Source: JBBDXS01 sp040902195 (GTDB taxonomy: Bacteria; Chloroflexota; Dehalococcoidia; DSTF01; RBG-16-68-14). From it: a stretch of DNA of 64,000 bases. The stretch's first letter is position 1. Every line of letters begins with the position of its first letter. The DNA is taken from the NCBI GenBank assembly GCA_040902195.1, contig JBBDXS010000019.1, positions 1-64,000 of the forward strand. Reading direction: 5' to 3'. Below the pieces are notes generated by a model. The model was given only the letters and a program-made list of their open reading frames with translations. It was not told the origin of the DNA and searched no databases. The position numbers were made by a program, and so were the translations under genes. This document shows, piece after piece, positions 7,708 to 15,766 of the stretch.

Positions 7708-7947
7708 TTAGGTGCGTCGCGGGGGTGGGCGGCTGGTCCCGCGTCCGGTGTTCTTGATGAGGGCCTTCGCGGCGGTCTTGCGGATCTTGCGGGCCGCCTT
7801 CGCGCGCGCCATACGACGCGCCTCTGTTTTGGAGATGAAGTGACGCCTTCGTTTGGCCTCACGCAGGATGCCGGCGCGCTGGACCACGAGACGGAATCGG
7901 TCGAGTAGCTTCTCGGCGTGCTCGTTGTCGCGTCGTTCTACGACCAA
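7708..7947 (-). CDS. rpsU: 30S ribosomal protein bS21
   Basis: 79 residues, matching bS21: the pattern EKLLDRFRLVVQRAGILRE followed by a strongly basic helix (KRRRHFISKTEARRMARAKA). bS21 sits near the mRNA exit channel and helps Shine-Dalgarno recognition. The start is TTG at 7947, supported by GGAGGG 8 bases upstream. It heads a probable rpsU-csp-desaturase transcript with a leader of about 150 bases. Confidence 0.92.
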   Translation of the reverse strand: MVVERRDNEHAEKLLDRFRLVVQRAGILREAKRRRHFISKTEARRMARAKAARKIRKTAAKALIKNTGRGTSRPPPRRT

Positions 7948-8106
7948 CGCGAAGACCCTCCGCGCCGAGGCGCGAATTGGGAGGCTGGTTGGTGGATTGC
8001 TAGCTTCGCCTTGAAAATAGTGACCTTCTCACTCGTATCCCGGTCGCCGAGTGCAGAAGGAACGTAGAGAACGACTGCGTTTCGAGGACGAGGAGCGTGT
8101 TGCCGT

Positions 8107-8135
8107 AGTATAGCATGTGTCAGGGGAATCAACAA
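8107..8135 (-). promoter_or_regulatory. Candidate promoter for rpsU-csp-desaturase
   Basis: On the minus strand TATACT (8107-8112) is preceded by TTGTTG (8130-8135) with 17 bases between. It would give a leader of about 150 bases before the rpsU TTG, reminiscent of long cold-shock leaders. No other feature is visible in 7948-8241 apart from the forward ribosome binding site GAGGAGGGAG before 8242. Confidence 0.5.
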
Positions 8136-8241
8136 CCGGCCGGAAGCTGATGGATCCGTCACCTAGATTCGGACGGTACTTGACCGGCGGGCCCTGACCC
8201 TGGTGTAATCACGCACACGTCGCATTCGAGGAGGGAGCGTT

Positions 8242-9444
8242 ATGTCCGGAGCGCTGGATGGCATTCGCGTTGTGGAGATGGGATTGTGGGTGGCCGGGCC
8301 GTCGTGCGCCGCCATCCTGCGCGATTGGGGAGCGGATGTCGTCAAGATCGAGCCGCCGGGCGGCGATCCGTTCCGGGGGCTGTTCGCCTCGGCGCTGGGG
8401 TCCGCGGCGCCGCTCAACCCTCCGTTCGAGGTCGACAACCGCGGCAAACGCAGCGTCGCGCTGAACCTCGAGCAGGATGACGCGCGCGCGATCGCGCGGA
8501 AGCTCATCGACGGCGCGGACGTGTTCGTGACGAACATGCGGCCGCGCGTGCTGGATGACTTCGGGCTGGACTACGAGACGCTCTCGAACGCGAACCCGCG
8601 CCTCGTCTACGCATCGATTACCGGACATGGCCCGGACGGGCCCAATCGCGACCGCGCGGCGTACGACATCGGCGCGTTCTGGTCGCGCGCGGGCGTAGCA
8701 GCGTCGCTAACGCCGCCGGGCTCGCCGCTGCCGCAGCAACGGGGCGGCATGGGCGACCACATGACGGGCATGAGCGCGGCGGGCGCGGTGGCCGCGGCGC
8801 TTTTCGCGCGAGAACGGAGCGGGAAGGGACAGCGCATCGCGACGTCGCTGGTGCGCGTGGGGACGTACATGATGTCGTGGGACGTCATGCTGGCGCTGCG
8901 CATCGGCGTGCCGGTGATAGCGTACGACCGCGAGCACGCAGTTAACCCGATCATCAATTGCTTCAAGGCCAAAGACGGACGCTGGTTCTGGCTGCTGCTG
9001 CTGCAAGCCGACCGGCACTGGCCGGACCTCTGTCGCGCGGTCGGACGTGAAGACTTGATGACGGACGACCGCTTCGCGGACATTGCGGTGCGGCGCGAGC
9101 ACGCGCCAGACCTCGTCGGGGAACTCGATGGCGTGTTCGCGACGAAGACGCTAGAGGAATGGGGGCCGGTGTTCGATCGCGAGAACGTGTGGTGGGCGCC
9201 CGTGAACACCGTCAACGACGTGATCGATGACCCGGTCGCGCACGAGGCGGGCGTCTTCCGCGACGTCGAAGGGCCGGACGGGCCGCTGACGTTCGTGGCG
9301 TCGCCGGCAGACTTCTCGAGCACGGAGGCGGCGCCGCGCGGGCTGTCGCCGGAGCTGGGGCAGCATACGGAAGAAGTGCTGCTCGAATTGGGGTACGACT
9401 GGGACGGCATCATCGCGCTGAAGGAGCAGGGCGCGATTCCGTAG
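8242..9444 (+). CDS. CaiB/BaiF family (class III) CoA-transferase
   Basis: 400 residues, standard length. Class III transferases move CoA between acids through an aspartyl-CoA thioester; the expected catalytic Asp is Asp172 in GGMGDHMTGMSA. Other family marks are LDGIRVVEMG at the N-terminus, GADVVKIEPPGGDP and NRGKRSVALNL. A strong ribosome binding site (GAGGAGGGAG) precedes the ATG. It is followed 15 bases later by a phosphatase-like gene and an LLM oxidoreductase, suggesting a catabolic cluster; the acid substrate is unknown. Confidence 0.93.
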   Translation: MSGALDGIRVVEMGLWVAGPSCAAILRDWGADVVKIEPPGGDPFRGLFASALGSAAPLNPPFEVDNRGKRSVALNLEQDDARAIARKLIDGADVFVTNMRPRVLDDFGLDYETLSNANPRLVYASITGHGPDGPNRDRAAYDIGAFWSRAGVAASLTPPGSPLPQQRGGMGDHMTGMSAAGAVAAALFARERSGKGQRIATSLVRVGTYMMSWDVMLALRIGVPVIAYDREHAVNPIINCFKAKDGRWFWLLLLQADRHWPDLCRAVGREDLMTDDRFADIAVRREHAPDLVGELDGVFATKTLEEWGPVFDRENVWWAPVNTVNDVIDDPVAHEAGVFRDVEGPDGPLTFVASPADFSSTEAAPRGLSPELGQHTEEVLLELGYDWDGIIALKEQGAIP

Positions 9445-9459
9445 AAGGCGGGTGCGTGC

Positions 9460-10017
9460 ATGACGGTTACGATCGATCTCGTAGGGCACATGGACGCGGG
9501 CGACCGGAGCGCCTGGCAGGGCGACCAGGACGAACGTCCTCTCTCGGAGCTGGGCCGCCGGCAAGCTGAGGCGATCGCGGACGCCCTCGGTTCGGAACCT
9601 GTCGATGCGCTGTACGCCGGCCCGGCGTTGCGCTGCCGGCAGACGTTGGAGCCAATCGCTCGGCAGGCAGGGTTATCGATCGTCACGCTGCAGGAATTCG
9701 GCGAGGAGACGTGGCGGCTGCCCGAGGGCTGGCGGGAGAGCTCGGACCAGATCGTGCGCAGCGCGGTGCTTGGGAGCCACGCAGCGGGACAGGCGCTGGC
9801 GGGCATCGAGAAAATACGCGCGGAACGAGTGGAGGGCCGCGCCGTCGTGTGCTCGCATGGGCACATCATCCCCGCGTTAGCTGCGTTCTTCGTCGGTGCG
9901 CACGGACTCGAAGGCGTCGGTGAGCGATCGCAGCGCGGCCAGTGGTATCGCGTGCGCATCGATGGAGCGCGCGTCGGAGTCGAGTTGCGCATGACCGCGC
10001 AGTTTCCGAATCCGTAG
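9460..10017 (+). CDS. Histidine phosphatase superfamily protein with altered RHG motif
   Basis: 185 residues. The fold signature is present: LSELGRRQAEAIADAL, then ALYAGPALRCRQTLEPIA (phosphate-binding Arg) and the second catalytic His in VVCSHGHIIPAL. However the N-terminal RHG motif reads LVGHMDAG: the nucleophile His10 remains but the preceding Arg is Gly. Such proteins may be inactive or use a shifted phosphate pocket. It lies 15 bases after the CoA-transferase and just before an LLM oxidoreductase. Confidence 0.8.
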   Translation: MTVTIDLVGHMDAGDRSAWQGDQDERPLSELGRRQAEAIADALGSEPVDALYAGPALRCRQTLEPIARQAGLSIVTLQEFGEETWRLPEGWRESSDQIVRSAVLGSHAAGQALAGIEKIRAERVEGRAVVCSHGHIIPALAAFFVGAHGLEGVGERSQRGQWYRVRIDGARVGVELRMTAQFPNP

Positions 10018-10050
10018 GGGCTGCAATCGTCAGGGTCCAGGTAAGGTGGC

Positions 10051-10965
10051 ATGAAGTTCGGGGCGCATCTTCCACAAATCGATTTCGACCGCGCCGGTTG
10101 GACGCTGGGGCGGCTGCAGGAGTATGCGGACGCCGCGCGCGAGCTGGGCTTCGACACGCTCTGCATCAACGACCACATCGCGTTTCCACGTCCGTGGCTG
10201 GACGGCCCGACGGGGCTGGCGTCGGTGATCGAACGGACGGGCGAGATGACGCTGGCAACGACCGTCGCGATCCCCGTCGTGCGCGGGCCGGCGGCCACGG
10301 CAAAGACGCTCGCCATGATCGACGTGTTGTCGGGCGGGCGGCTGCTTGTGGGCGTGGGGCCCGGGTCATCAGCGCTCGACTACGCGCTCGTAGGCATCCC
10401 GTTCGAGGAGCGCTGGAAGCGGCTCGATGAGTCGGTGCACATGATGCGCGCGCTCTGGCGCGGCGAGACGTACAAGGGGCGCTTCTACTCGAACGAGGGT
10501 GTGTCGATCGAGCCACGGCCGGAAGAGACGCCGCCGATCTGGATCGGGAGCTGGGGATCGGAGGCAGGGCTGCGGCGGACGGCGCGGCTGGCGGACGGCT
10601 GGCTCGCATCGGGGTACAACACGACGCCGGAGGCGTTCGCAGAGGCGCGCGGGCGGCTCGCGGGCCACCTGCGCGAGCACGGCAAGGACCCGGCGCGGTT
10701 CCCGAACGCGATCGCGACGGTGTGGATGTATATCACGGAGGACTCGGCGGAGGCGAGGCGCGTGTACCGCGACGTCCTCGCGCCGATGACGGGCCGGGCG
10801 GAGCAGGAGCTGCGCGATCGATTACTCGTCGGGAGGGCGGAGGAGTGCGCGTGGCGGTTGTCGGCGTATCAGGCGGCCGGGGCGCAGGCGGTGTTCGTCT
10901 GGCCGGTCGGCGATGACGTGCGCCAGCTCGAGCTGTTCATGACAGAAGTCGTGCCGCGGGTGTAG
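10051..10965 (+). CDS. LLM class flavin/F420-dependent oxidoreductase
   Basis: 304 residues, luciferase-like TIM barrel. Visible marks: FGAHLPQIDF at the N-terminus, ELGFDTLCINDH, the barrel strand GGRLLVGVGPGSS, and PEETPPIWIGSWGSEAGLRR, where many family members bind the cofactor phosphate. The ATG is 33 bases after the phosphatase-like gene. Such enzymes oxidise or reduce organic substrates with FMN or F420; which of these cannot be decided here. Confidence 0.88.
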   Translation: MKFGAHLPQIDFDRAGWTLGRLQEYADAARELGFDTLCINDHIAFPRPWLDGPTGLASVIERTGEMTLATTVAIPVVRGPAATAKTLAMIDVLSGGRLLVGVGPGSSALDYALVGIPFEERWKRLDESVHMMRALWRGETYKGRFYSNEGVSIEPRPEETPPIWIGSWGSEAGLRRTARLADGWLASGYNTTPEAFAEARGRLAGHLREHGKDPARFPNAIATVWMYITEDSAEARRVYRDVLAPMTGRAEQELRDRLLVGRAEECAWRLSAYQAAGAQAVFVWPVGDDVRQLELFMTEVVPRV

Positions 10966-11078
10966 TCGCTGGTCGCTGGTCGCTAGTCGGTGGTACGCCT
11001 CTACGATCGAAGGTCTCGGCGAGGGGCCAGATCCTACGCTTCGCTCAGGATGACATGGGGCACGCAGGCCGTGTGTTG
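10966..11078. repeat. Family-6 and family-2 repeats
   Basis: TAGTCGCTGGTCGCTGGTCG (about 10963-10982) is a short tandem unit also seen inverted at about 27118-27136. It is followed by a family-2 core (CGCTTCGCTCAGGATGACAT, about 11037-11056). Confidence 0.65.
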
Positions 11079-11495
11079 CTACGGTTCTTGCGCTGCCGGG
11101 TATAGCTCGTCGACGTAGGAGAGCAGGACAAAAAACGATAGGAGGGAGATCGCGGCGAAGGGAAGCGCGATCAGCCCATGGCCGGAGATAATGGCGGCGA
11201 CGAGGCCGTATGTCGCAGGAGCTTGCGAAAATGAGCACGCGAGGACGTGCGCGGTCCATCTGCCCTCTGTGTCCTGCTTCGCGATTGACGGCAAGAGAAC
11301 AAAACGAACAATTGCCGTAGCCGATAGAGCTATGAAGGCAAGCGAGGCAACAGTAAGGAAGGCCATCTGTGTGTCCGCGGTGGGTCCGATCTCGAGCAAG
11401 TACGTCACGATAAACGCCGCGATCGTTTCAATGAGGACGCTCGCGATCATGAGGTTGCGCAATAGCAGCATCGTGCGTTCCGATGCGTTTGCCAT
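11079..11495 (-). CDS. Small integral membrane protein
   Basis: 138 residues with four predicted membrane helices, roughly 10-32 (LRNLMIASVLIETIAAFIV), 44-70, 88-105 and 107-128. No family recognised, no catalytic motif. It is flanked by repeats and is probably monocistronic. Confidence 0.65.
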   Translation of the reverse strand: MANASERTMLLLRNLMIASVLIETIAAFIVTYLLEIGPTADTQMAFLTVASLAFIALSATAIVRFVLLPSIAKQDTEGRWTAHVLACSFSQAPATYGLVAAIISGHGLIALPFAAISLLSFFVLLSYVDELYPAAQEP

Positions 11496-11578
11496 GAGGA
11501 CTCCTTACGTCAGGCTGAACCCTGACCCGCGAGAAGAAAGGTGCGGGCGCGCACGTGGGTGCCCCTACGGCTTTGGGC

Positions 11579-12253
11579 TCACTCGCGCTTGCCGGGGAGT
11601 TTGGGGACGAGCCAGTCGATGAAGCCCTGCGGGTTGCGCGTCTGCATGTAGAAGCGGCCCGGGCCGGTGAGCTTGCAGACGAGTCCCTCGCCGCCGAGGA
11701 GCGTCGACTTCCAGCCGCCGGCGCGCCCGACGTCGTACTGCACCGACTCGTCGAACGCGACCATGTGGCCCGTATCGACGACGTAGCGCTCGCCTTCGGC
11801 AAGCTCGACGAGGTGGATCGCGCCGTAGCTCGAGAGGAAGAGCGTGCCCTGGCCGGTGCACTTGAGCAGGAAGAGTCCCTCGCGGGAGAAGAACGTCTTG
11901 CTGCCACCCCACTTCGTGTCGATCTCTACGTCCGGTGTCGCGGCGAGGAACGAGCCGGACTGCACGAACACGGGACGGTCCTTCACCTCGAGCGAGAGGA
12001 CATCGCCGGGGAGCGCGGGCGCGACGGTGATCTCGCCGGGCTGGCCGGCCGTGAAGGTGTTCATGAAGAAGCTTTCGCCCCCAAGTACGGAGCGCTTGAG
12101 GCCGGACATGATGCCGCCGCGCGTGCTCGTCTCCATCGAGATCGTTTCGGACATGCTGACCATGCCGCCGCTCTCGGCCTGGATCTTCTCGCCGGCGTCG
12201 AGGTGGATGATGCCCAGGGCGTATGCAGGGCCGTACTTCACTTCAAATTGCAT
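11579..12253 (-). CDS. TIGR00266/AIM24 family protein
   Basis: 224 residues of the AIM24-like beta fold. Typical segments are IQAESGGMVSMSETISMET, GGLKRS-like MSGLKRSVLGGESFFMN, and repeated glycine-rich turns (GGEGLVCKLTGPGRFYMQTR). Bacterial members are widespread, cytosolic or envelope-linked, and of unknown function. The start MQFEVKYGPAYAL at 12253 is preferred over an ATG 11 codons earlier because AGGAAAGGAA precedes it and the family begins this way. Confidence 0.88.
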   Translation of the reverse strand: MQFEVKYGPAYALGIIHLDAGEKIQAESGGMVSMSETISMETSTRGGIMSGLKRSVLGGESFFMNTFTAGQPGEITVAPALPGDVLSLEVKDRPVFVQSGSFLAATPDVEIDTKWGGSKTFFSREGLFLLKCTGQGTLFLSSYGAIHLVELAEGERYVVDTGHMVAFDESVQYDVGRAGGWKSTLLGGEGLVCKLTGPGRFYMQTRNPQGFIDWLVPKLPGKRE

Positions 12254-12307
12254 GGTGGGATTCCTTTCCTGGGAGGGCGCACACATAACGCCCCCACGCC
12301 GTTCGTC

Positions 12308-13186
12308 CTAATTCCCCGCGAACTTGGGCTTCTCCTTCTCGATGAAGGCGCGGACGGCGTTGCGGTGGTCGTTGCTGAGCGCGGTCAGTCGCATATAGAG
12401 CGCCTCCTGGTCGAGGAGGGTGCGCAGGTCGGCGTGCTCACCGAGGCTGAGGTTCTCCTTCATGCGCGCGTACGCGGCCGTGGGGCCCGCCGCGATCGGC
12501 GCGACGAACGCAAGCGTCTCGTCGATCAGGTTGTCGTGCGGGACGACGCGGTTGACCATGCCGAGGCGCAGCGCTTCGTCGGCCTCGACGGTGTCGCCCG
12601 TGAAGTAGAGCTCGCGCGCCTTGCCCATGCCGACGAGGCGCTGGAGGTAGTACGAGCCGCCGTAGTCGCCGCTGAAGCCGACGTTCCGGAAGGCCGTGGC
12701 GAACTTCGCTTTGTCGGATGCGATGCGCAGGTCGCAGGCGAGGGCGAGGCTGAGTCCCGCGCCGACGGCGTGGCCGTTGACGGCGGCGATGGTCGGCTTG
12801 CCCATCATATGCAGCATGCCGCTCGTGCGGAGCTGGGAGTCGCGCAGGCCGGCGATGGCGGGATCGAGGAGCTGGAAGACGGAGGGGCGCTGGCCGTCCG
12901 TCGGCGGAACGACCTCCCCGTTGGTCTTCGGGGGCTCCTGGTGCGTCGCGGCGCCGCCCGTACCGGGACGACGTCCCATGTCCTTGACGTCGCCGCCGGC
13001 GCAGAAGGCGCGCCCGGCGCCGGTGAGGACGACGGCGCGCACCGACGTGTCGTAAGCGCACTCGGAGAGGAAGCTGGCGAGCATGGGCATGAGCTGGCCG
13101 CCCATGGCGTTGAGGCTGTCGGGGCGGTTGAGCGTGATGAGCGCAATGCCGTCGGAACGCTTATCGAGAAGGACGTCGTCAGCCAT
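12308..13186 (-). CDS. Enoyl-CoA hydratase/isomerase family protein
   Basis: 292 residues, crotonase fold. The first oxyanion-hole segment is RAFCAGGDVKDMG, the second AVNGHAVGAGLSLALACDLR, both characteristic. The position of the usual catalytic Glu region reads GFSGDYGGSYYLQRLVG, so the standard second Glu is not obvious and the reaction (hydratase, isomerase or hydrolase) is open. An insert of about 35 residues after the first motif (RRPGTGGAATHQEPPKTNGE) is longer than usual. It lies 54 bases upstream of the TIGR00266 gene on the same strand. Confidence 0.9.
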   Translation of the reverse strand: MADDVLLDKRSDGIALITLNRPDSLNAMGGQLMPMLASFLSECAYDTSVRAVVLTGAGRAFCAGGDVKDMGRRPGTGGAATHQEPPKTNGEVVPPTDGQRPSVFQLLDPAIAGLRDSQLRTSGMLHMMGKPTIAAVNGHAVGAGLSLALACDLRIASDKAKFATAFRNVGFSGDYGGSYYLQRLVGMGKARELYFTGDTVEADEALRLGMVNRVVPHDNLIDETLAFVAPIAAGPTAAYARMKENLSLGEHADLRTLLDQEALYMRLTALSNDHRNAVRAFIEKEKPKFAGN

Positions 13187-13323
13187 GGTGGGACCTGCCT
13201 TTCGTGGGGAGTGCGGATGGGAGCATAGCGCTCGATGGGAGAAGGGGGCAAGGGAGGTGAGGGGGTCGCGGGGGTCAGGGGTCGCGTGTCACGCTAAGCG
13301 CCTCTGTCTGCGTTGCCCTGCCA

Positions 13324-13376
13324 TTTGCTAATATCGCAAACAGACTGCATCCGTTCTAGGGTGAGGTCGTGGGGAG
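13324..13376 (+). promoter_or_regulatory. Possible promoter/operator of the two-gene cassette
   Basis: TTTGC-TAATATC-GCAAA (13324-13340) is an inverted repeat whose centre contains the -10-like TAATAT. A ribosome binding site GGGGAG (13371-13376) lies 9 bases before the TTG at 13386. Confidence 0.4.
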
Positions 13377-13385
13377 ATACGCTCG

Positions 13386-13970
13386 TTGCTTACCATTGCT
13401 GCAAAGGCTACAGGCGTTCTGGCGTCAGAGGCTCTACTCGGCGAGCGCTGGAAAGACATCGTCTCGTTGGCATCCTTCGGGCTCGCTGGTGTTGGGTTTC
13501 CGCTGACCATCGCAGCAGTGATATTTGCGTGGTCTCAGATTCGGCAGGCGCGAGATGCAGCGCGACGGGCAAGTACATCCGCTGAGGCGGCGCAGGAGGC
13601 TGCTGAGGAAGCACGCACGTCAGTTGTTTCTAGGATGCGGCTTTCGACTTTGAATCGCGCCATTGCCTCAACGCGGAGCCTCCGAGCCGCACTAGGAACT
13701 TCAGATTTCGTCTCGGCTCGTCGAGAGGTGGAGATTCTGCGGGACGATATTGTCGAGTTGCGCGAGTCCGATATCGGTTCCGCCGCTGACTTGGGCACAG
13801 CATTTCAAAGACACCTCACATCGCTCTCTAGCGTCGATGATCTTGTTGAGGAACTTCTAGATAGTGACGACGTTCAGTGGGATCGTAAGGTGACAAGGGA
13901 TTCCTTGCGAAAGCTCGCCGACTTCTTGAAGACGCTTGAGATCCAAGCGCGAATACAGGAGGACACGTAA
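13386..13970 (+). CDS. Membrane-anchored coiled-coil protein, first gene of a GC-poorer pair
   Basis: 194 residues. After a short N-terminus there is one membrane helix (about 28-48, FGLAGVGFPLTIAAVIFAW), then an Ala/Arg/Glu-rich stretch (QARDAARRASTSAEAAQEAA, about 53-75) likely to be a coiled coil, then a soluble helical domain. The start is TTG at 13386. The pair 13386-14330 uses visibly more A and T than its neighbours, suggesting transfer. The next gene starts at the base after the stop. No family recognised. Confidence 0.65.
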   Translation: MLTIAAKATGVLASEALLGERWKDIVSLASFGLAGVGFPLTIAAVIFAWSQIRQARDAARRASTSAEAAQEAAEEARTSVVSRMRLSTLNRAIASTRSLRAALGTSDFVSARREVEILRDDIVELRESDIGSAADLGTAFQRHLTSLSSVDDLVEELLDSDDVQWDRKVTRDSLRKLADFLKTLEIQARIQEDT

Positions 13971-14330
13971 GTGGCTATACCCGCAACCTATGTGCGCATT
14001 CTTAAGAGTCTCAAGCGTCTCTCAGACCAAGGTCGGCTCAGCTGGGTTGAAGGGGCTACGCATTATGTGGTTCATGTTTCCTTTGGCGCATACTCGTTGA
14101 AGCTGTCCGACGTGGGCCTTGAAGATGACACGGAGTACGAGCTGACGTTGGTGAATTCAGAGGGTAACGAAATCGACTCAGTAGTGATCTCGATGGGCGA
14201 TGAGGAGTTTCCGCTTGCTCTGGGTATATTCAAAGCAGCGCGAACGGAAGCCCTTGGAGTCCGCCGCGCATTGGATGAGATCGCGGAAGAGCTTGCCGGG
14301 CTAGAGAAGGGACTAGATTCCAGCGAATGA
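13971..14330 (+). CDS. Hypothetical protein, second gene of the GC-poorer pair
   Basis: 119 residues, start GTG immediately after the TAA of the preceding gene, so translation is almost certainly coupled. The N-terminal half is beta-rich (WVEGATHYVVHVSFGAYSLK, ELTLVNSEGNEI), the C-terminal third a helix (LGVRRALDEIAEELAGLEKG). Not membrane-bound. No family recognised. The tight pairing with a membrane-anchored partner suggests a functional unit. Confidence 0.65.
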   Translation: MAIPATYVRILKSLKRLSDQGRLSWVEGATHYVVHVSFGAYSLKLSDVGLEDDTEYELTLVNSEGNEIDSVVISMGDEEFPLALGIFKAARTEALGVRRALDEIAEELAGLEKGLDSSE

Positions 14331-14418
14331 GGCTGCGTGGCTCGCGGCCGCACGCGCAGAAGACAAGCCGATCCCGCCGCCGCGCTATCGCCCCGCCATC
14401 TACCAGGCGGCCCCGTAG
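14326..14418 (+). pseudogene. 3' remnant of an unidentified gene
   Basis: Reading from 14326 gives NEAAWLAAARAEDKPIPPPR and then YRPAIYQAAP and a stop. GC content and codon use return abruptly to the genome norm at this point and the text looks like the natural C-terminus of a protein. It overlaps the end of the preceding gene. The most economical reading is that the two-gene cassette replaced the front of an older gene. Confidence 0.4.
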
Positions 14419-14462
14419 TCGCTCGCGCTACACTGGCGCATCTTTAGCGAAGGAGGACATCG

Positions 14463-14903
14463 ATGGGAGTGAAAGCGATCCCGGACGGATATCACAGCGT
14501 GACGCCGTACTTCATCGTGGCGGACGCGACGGCGTTCATCGAGTTCCTGAAGCAGGCGTTCGGCGCGAAGGAGCGCGGGAGGCACCTCGGGCCCGCCGGC
14601 ATGATCATGCACGCCGAGGTCCAGATCGGCGACTCGGTGGTGATGCTGAGCGACGAGAGCGAGCAGTTCCCGGCGGCGACGATGATCATCAACCTATACG
14701 TCGAGGACGTCGACGGCGCGTACAAGCGAGCGATGCAGGCCGGCGGCGAGTCGCAGCGTGAGCCGGGCGACCAGCCCTATGGCGACCGCAGCGCCGGCGT
14801 GAAGGACCGCTGGGGCAACCAGTGGTGGCTCGCGACGCACATCGAGGACGTGTCGCCGGAGGAGATCGAGCGGCGCATGAGGGCAGGCACGCCTGCCGGA
14901 TAG
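14463..14903 (+). CDS. VOC superfamily (glyoxalase/PhnB-like) protein
   Basis: 146 residues. Family marks: SVTPYFIVADATAFIEFLKQ, FGAKERGRHLGPAGMIMHAE, and NLYVEDVDGAYKRAMQAGG, ending in DRWGNQWWLATHIEDVSPEE, which is typical of the PhnB-like subgroup. Metal ligands of that subgroup would include His and Glu in MHAEVQIG. An AAGGAGG site lies 6 bases before the ATG. Function in this subgroup is mostly unassigned. Confidence 0.88.
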   Translation: MGVKAIPDGYHSVTPYFIVADATAFIEFLKQAFGAKERGRHLGPAGMIMHAEVQIGDSVVMLSDESEQFPAATMIINLYVEDVDGAYKRAMQAGGESQREPGDQPYGDRSAGVKDRWGNQWWLATHIEDVSPEEIERRMRAGTPAG

Positions 14904-14937
14904 GAGCAGGAACCAGGAGCAAACAATCGATCGCGCC

Positions 14938-14973
14938 GTAGGGGGCGTCCCTCCGCGGAAGGACGCCCCCTAC
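14938..14973. terminator. Strong hairpin between convergent genes
   Basis: GTAGGGGGCGTCC (14938-14950) pairs with GGACGCCCCCTAC (14961-14973) across a 10-base loop. It lies between the convergent VOC gene and the dockerin-like gene and may end both transcripts. The GTAGGG...CCCTAC ends also match the family-4 REP-like elements. Confidence 0.55.
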
Positions 14974-15025
14974 AGGTTGCATGGCAATGATCTTCGGTTT
15001 GATCTGGGAAGGGAAACGGGCCTTG

Positions 15026-15766
15026 CTATGTGCAGTCGTGGCCGAACTGGTTTGCGACGGTGAAGATGTCCGTCAGATCGATGGGTCCGCCGTCTGGTGG
15101 GCCAACCATCGGGATGGTGGCGCCACCGCTGCGGTCAAAGCGCGTCGCGTAGCCGTCGGGCTCAGGATTGAGGCCCGCACCCATGGGAGGGACCAAAGCG
15201 TCGGCGTCGGCGCCGAAGAGATTTATCACGCCGAAGATGTCGGCGAAGAGATCAACTATCTTATCGCCGTTCGTATCGGAGAAGTCCCACGGGTCTAGAT
15301 AGTCGCGTCCGCCGCCGAGGCCGACCATGGGGCCGCCCTCTGCGACATCGCTGCAGCCGTCGCCGTCGGTGTCCACGTAGGTTGTGCCCGGCGCAGGCGG
15401 ACCCCCGCTGAACGGTGCTGGGATAAGGTCCTGACAGGGGATGTAAGCGGCGCCTCCCCAGGTCTGCTCGAATTCGCCGCCCCGGGAAGCGACGTAGAAA
15501 ATGTCGCCTAAGAGGTCGACCACTGTGTCACCGTTCACGTCGGCGGCGGCCGGCGCCGGGGGGACGGAGTTGGGGAACCAGCTCGCCACAATGCGCCCGT
15601 CGATTGCCGAAGTCGTCCCATCGCCATCGGCATCGGCGCAGGGCAGATCATGAAGCGCGCTGACCGGGCTGGATGAGGGGATTGATAAGGCGAACGCCGC
15701 CAGGAGAACTACGATGCCGCCAGCTATCGTACCGATGGTGACCACCCGTCGCATCATTGAAATCAT
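15026..15766 (-). CDS. Secreted protein with dockerin-like calcium repeats
   Basis: 246 residues. An N-terminal signal/anchor helix (about 6-30, VVTIGTIAGGIVVLLAAFAL) leads to DADGDGTTSAIDGRIVASWF and DVNGDTVVDLLGDIFYVA, two EF-hand-like dockerin half-repeats. The C-terminal about 105 residues contain DTDGDGCSDVAEGG, DTNGDKIVDLFADIFGV and GGPIDLTDIFTVANQFGHDC. The same module ends the proteins at 39229-41304 and 50312-51610. The start ATG at 15766 has AAGGAGG 6 bases upstream; the frame is open further but only over repeat sequence. Likely a cell-surface, calcium-binding adhesion or assembly protein. Confidence 0.8.
   Translation of the reverse strand: MISMMRRVVTIGTIAGGIVVLLAAFALSIPSSSPVSALHDLPCADADGDGTTSAIDGRIVASWFPNSVPPAPAAADVNGDTVVDLLGDIFYVASRGGEFEQTWGGAAYIPCQDLIPAPFSGGPPAPGTTYVDTDGDGCSDVAEGGPMVGLGGGRDYLDPWDFSDTNGDKIVDLFADIFGVINLFGADADALVPPMGAGLNPEPDGYATRFDRSGGATIPMVGPPDGGPIDLTDIFTVANQFGHDCT

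Noticed and set aside
7681..7862. 60-residue frame overlapping rpsU on the same strand
   Set aside because: Basic, Arg/Pro-rich and inside the well-supported bS21 frame.
8607..10316. 569-residue open frame antisense to the CoA-transferase, phosphatase and LLM genes
   Set aside because: Ser/Arg/Thr/Pro-rich with no domain; a usual mirror of GC-rich coding DNA.
11555..13228. 557-residue plus-strand frame over the TIGR00266 and enoyl-CoA hydratase genes
   Set aside because: It has no domain features, and both opposite genes carry clear family motifs.
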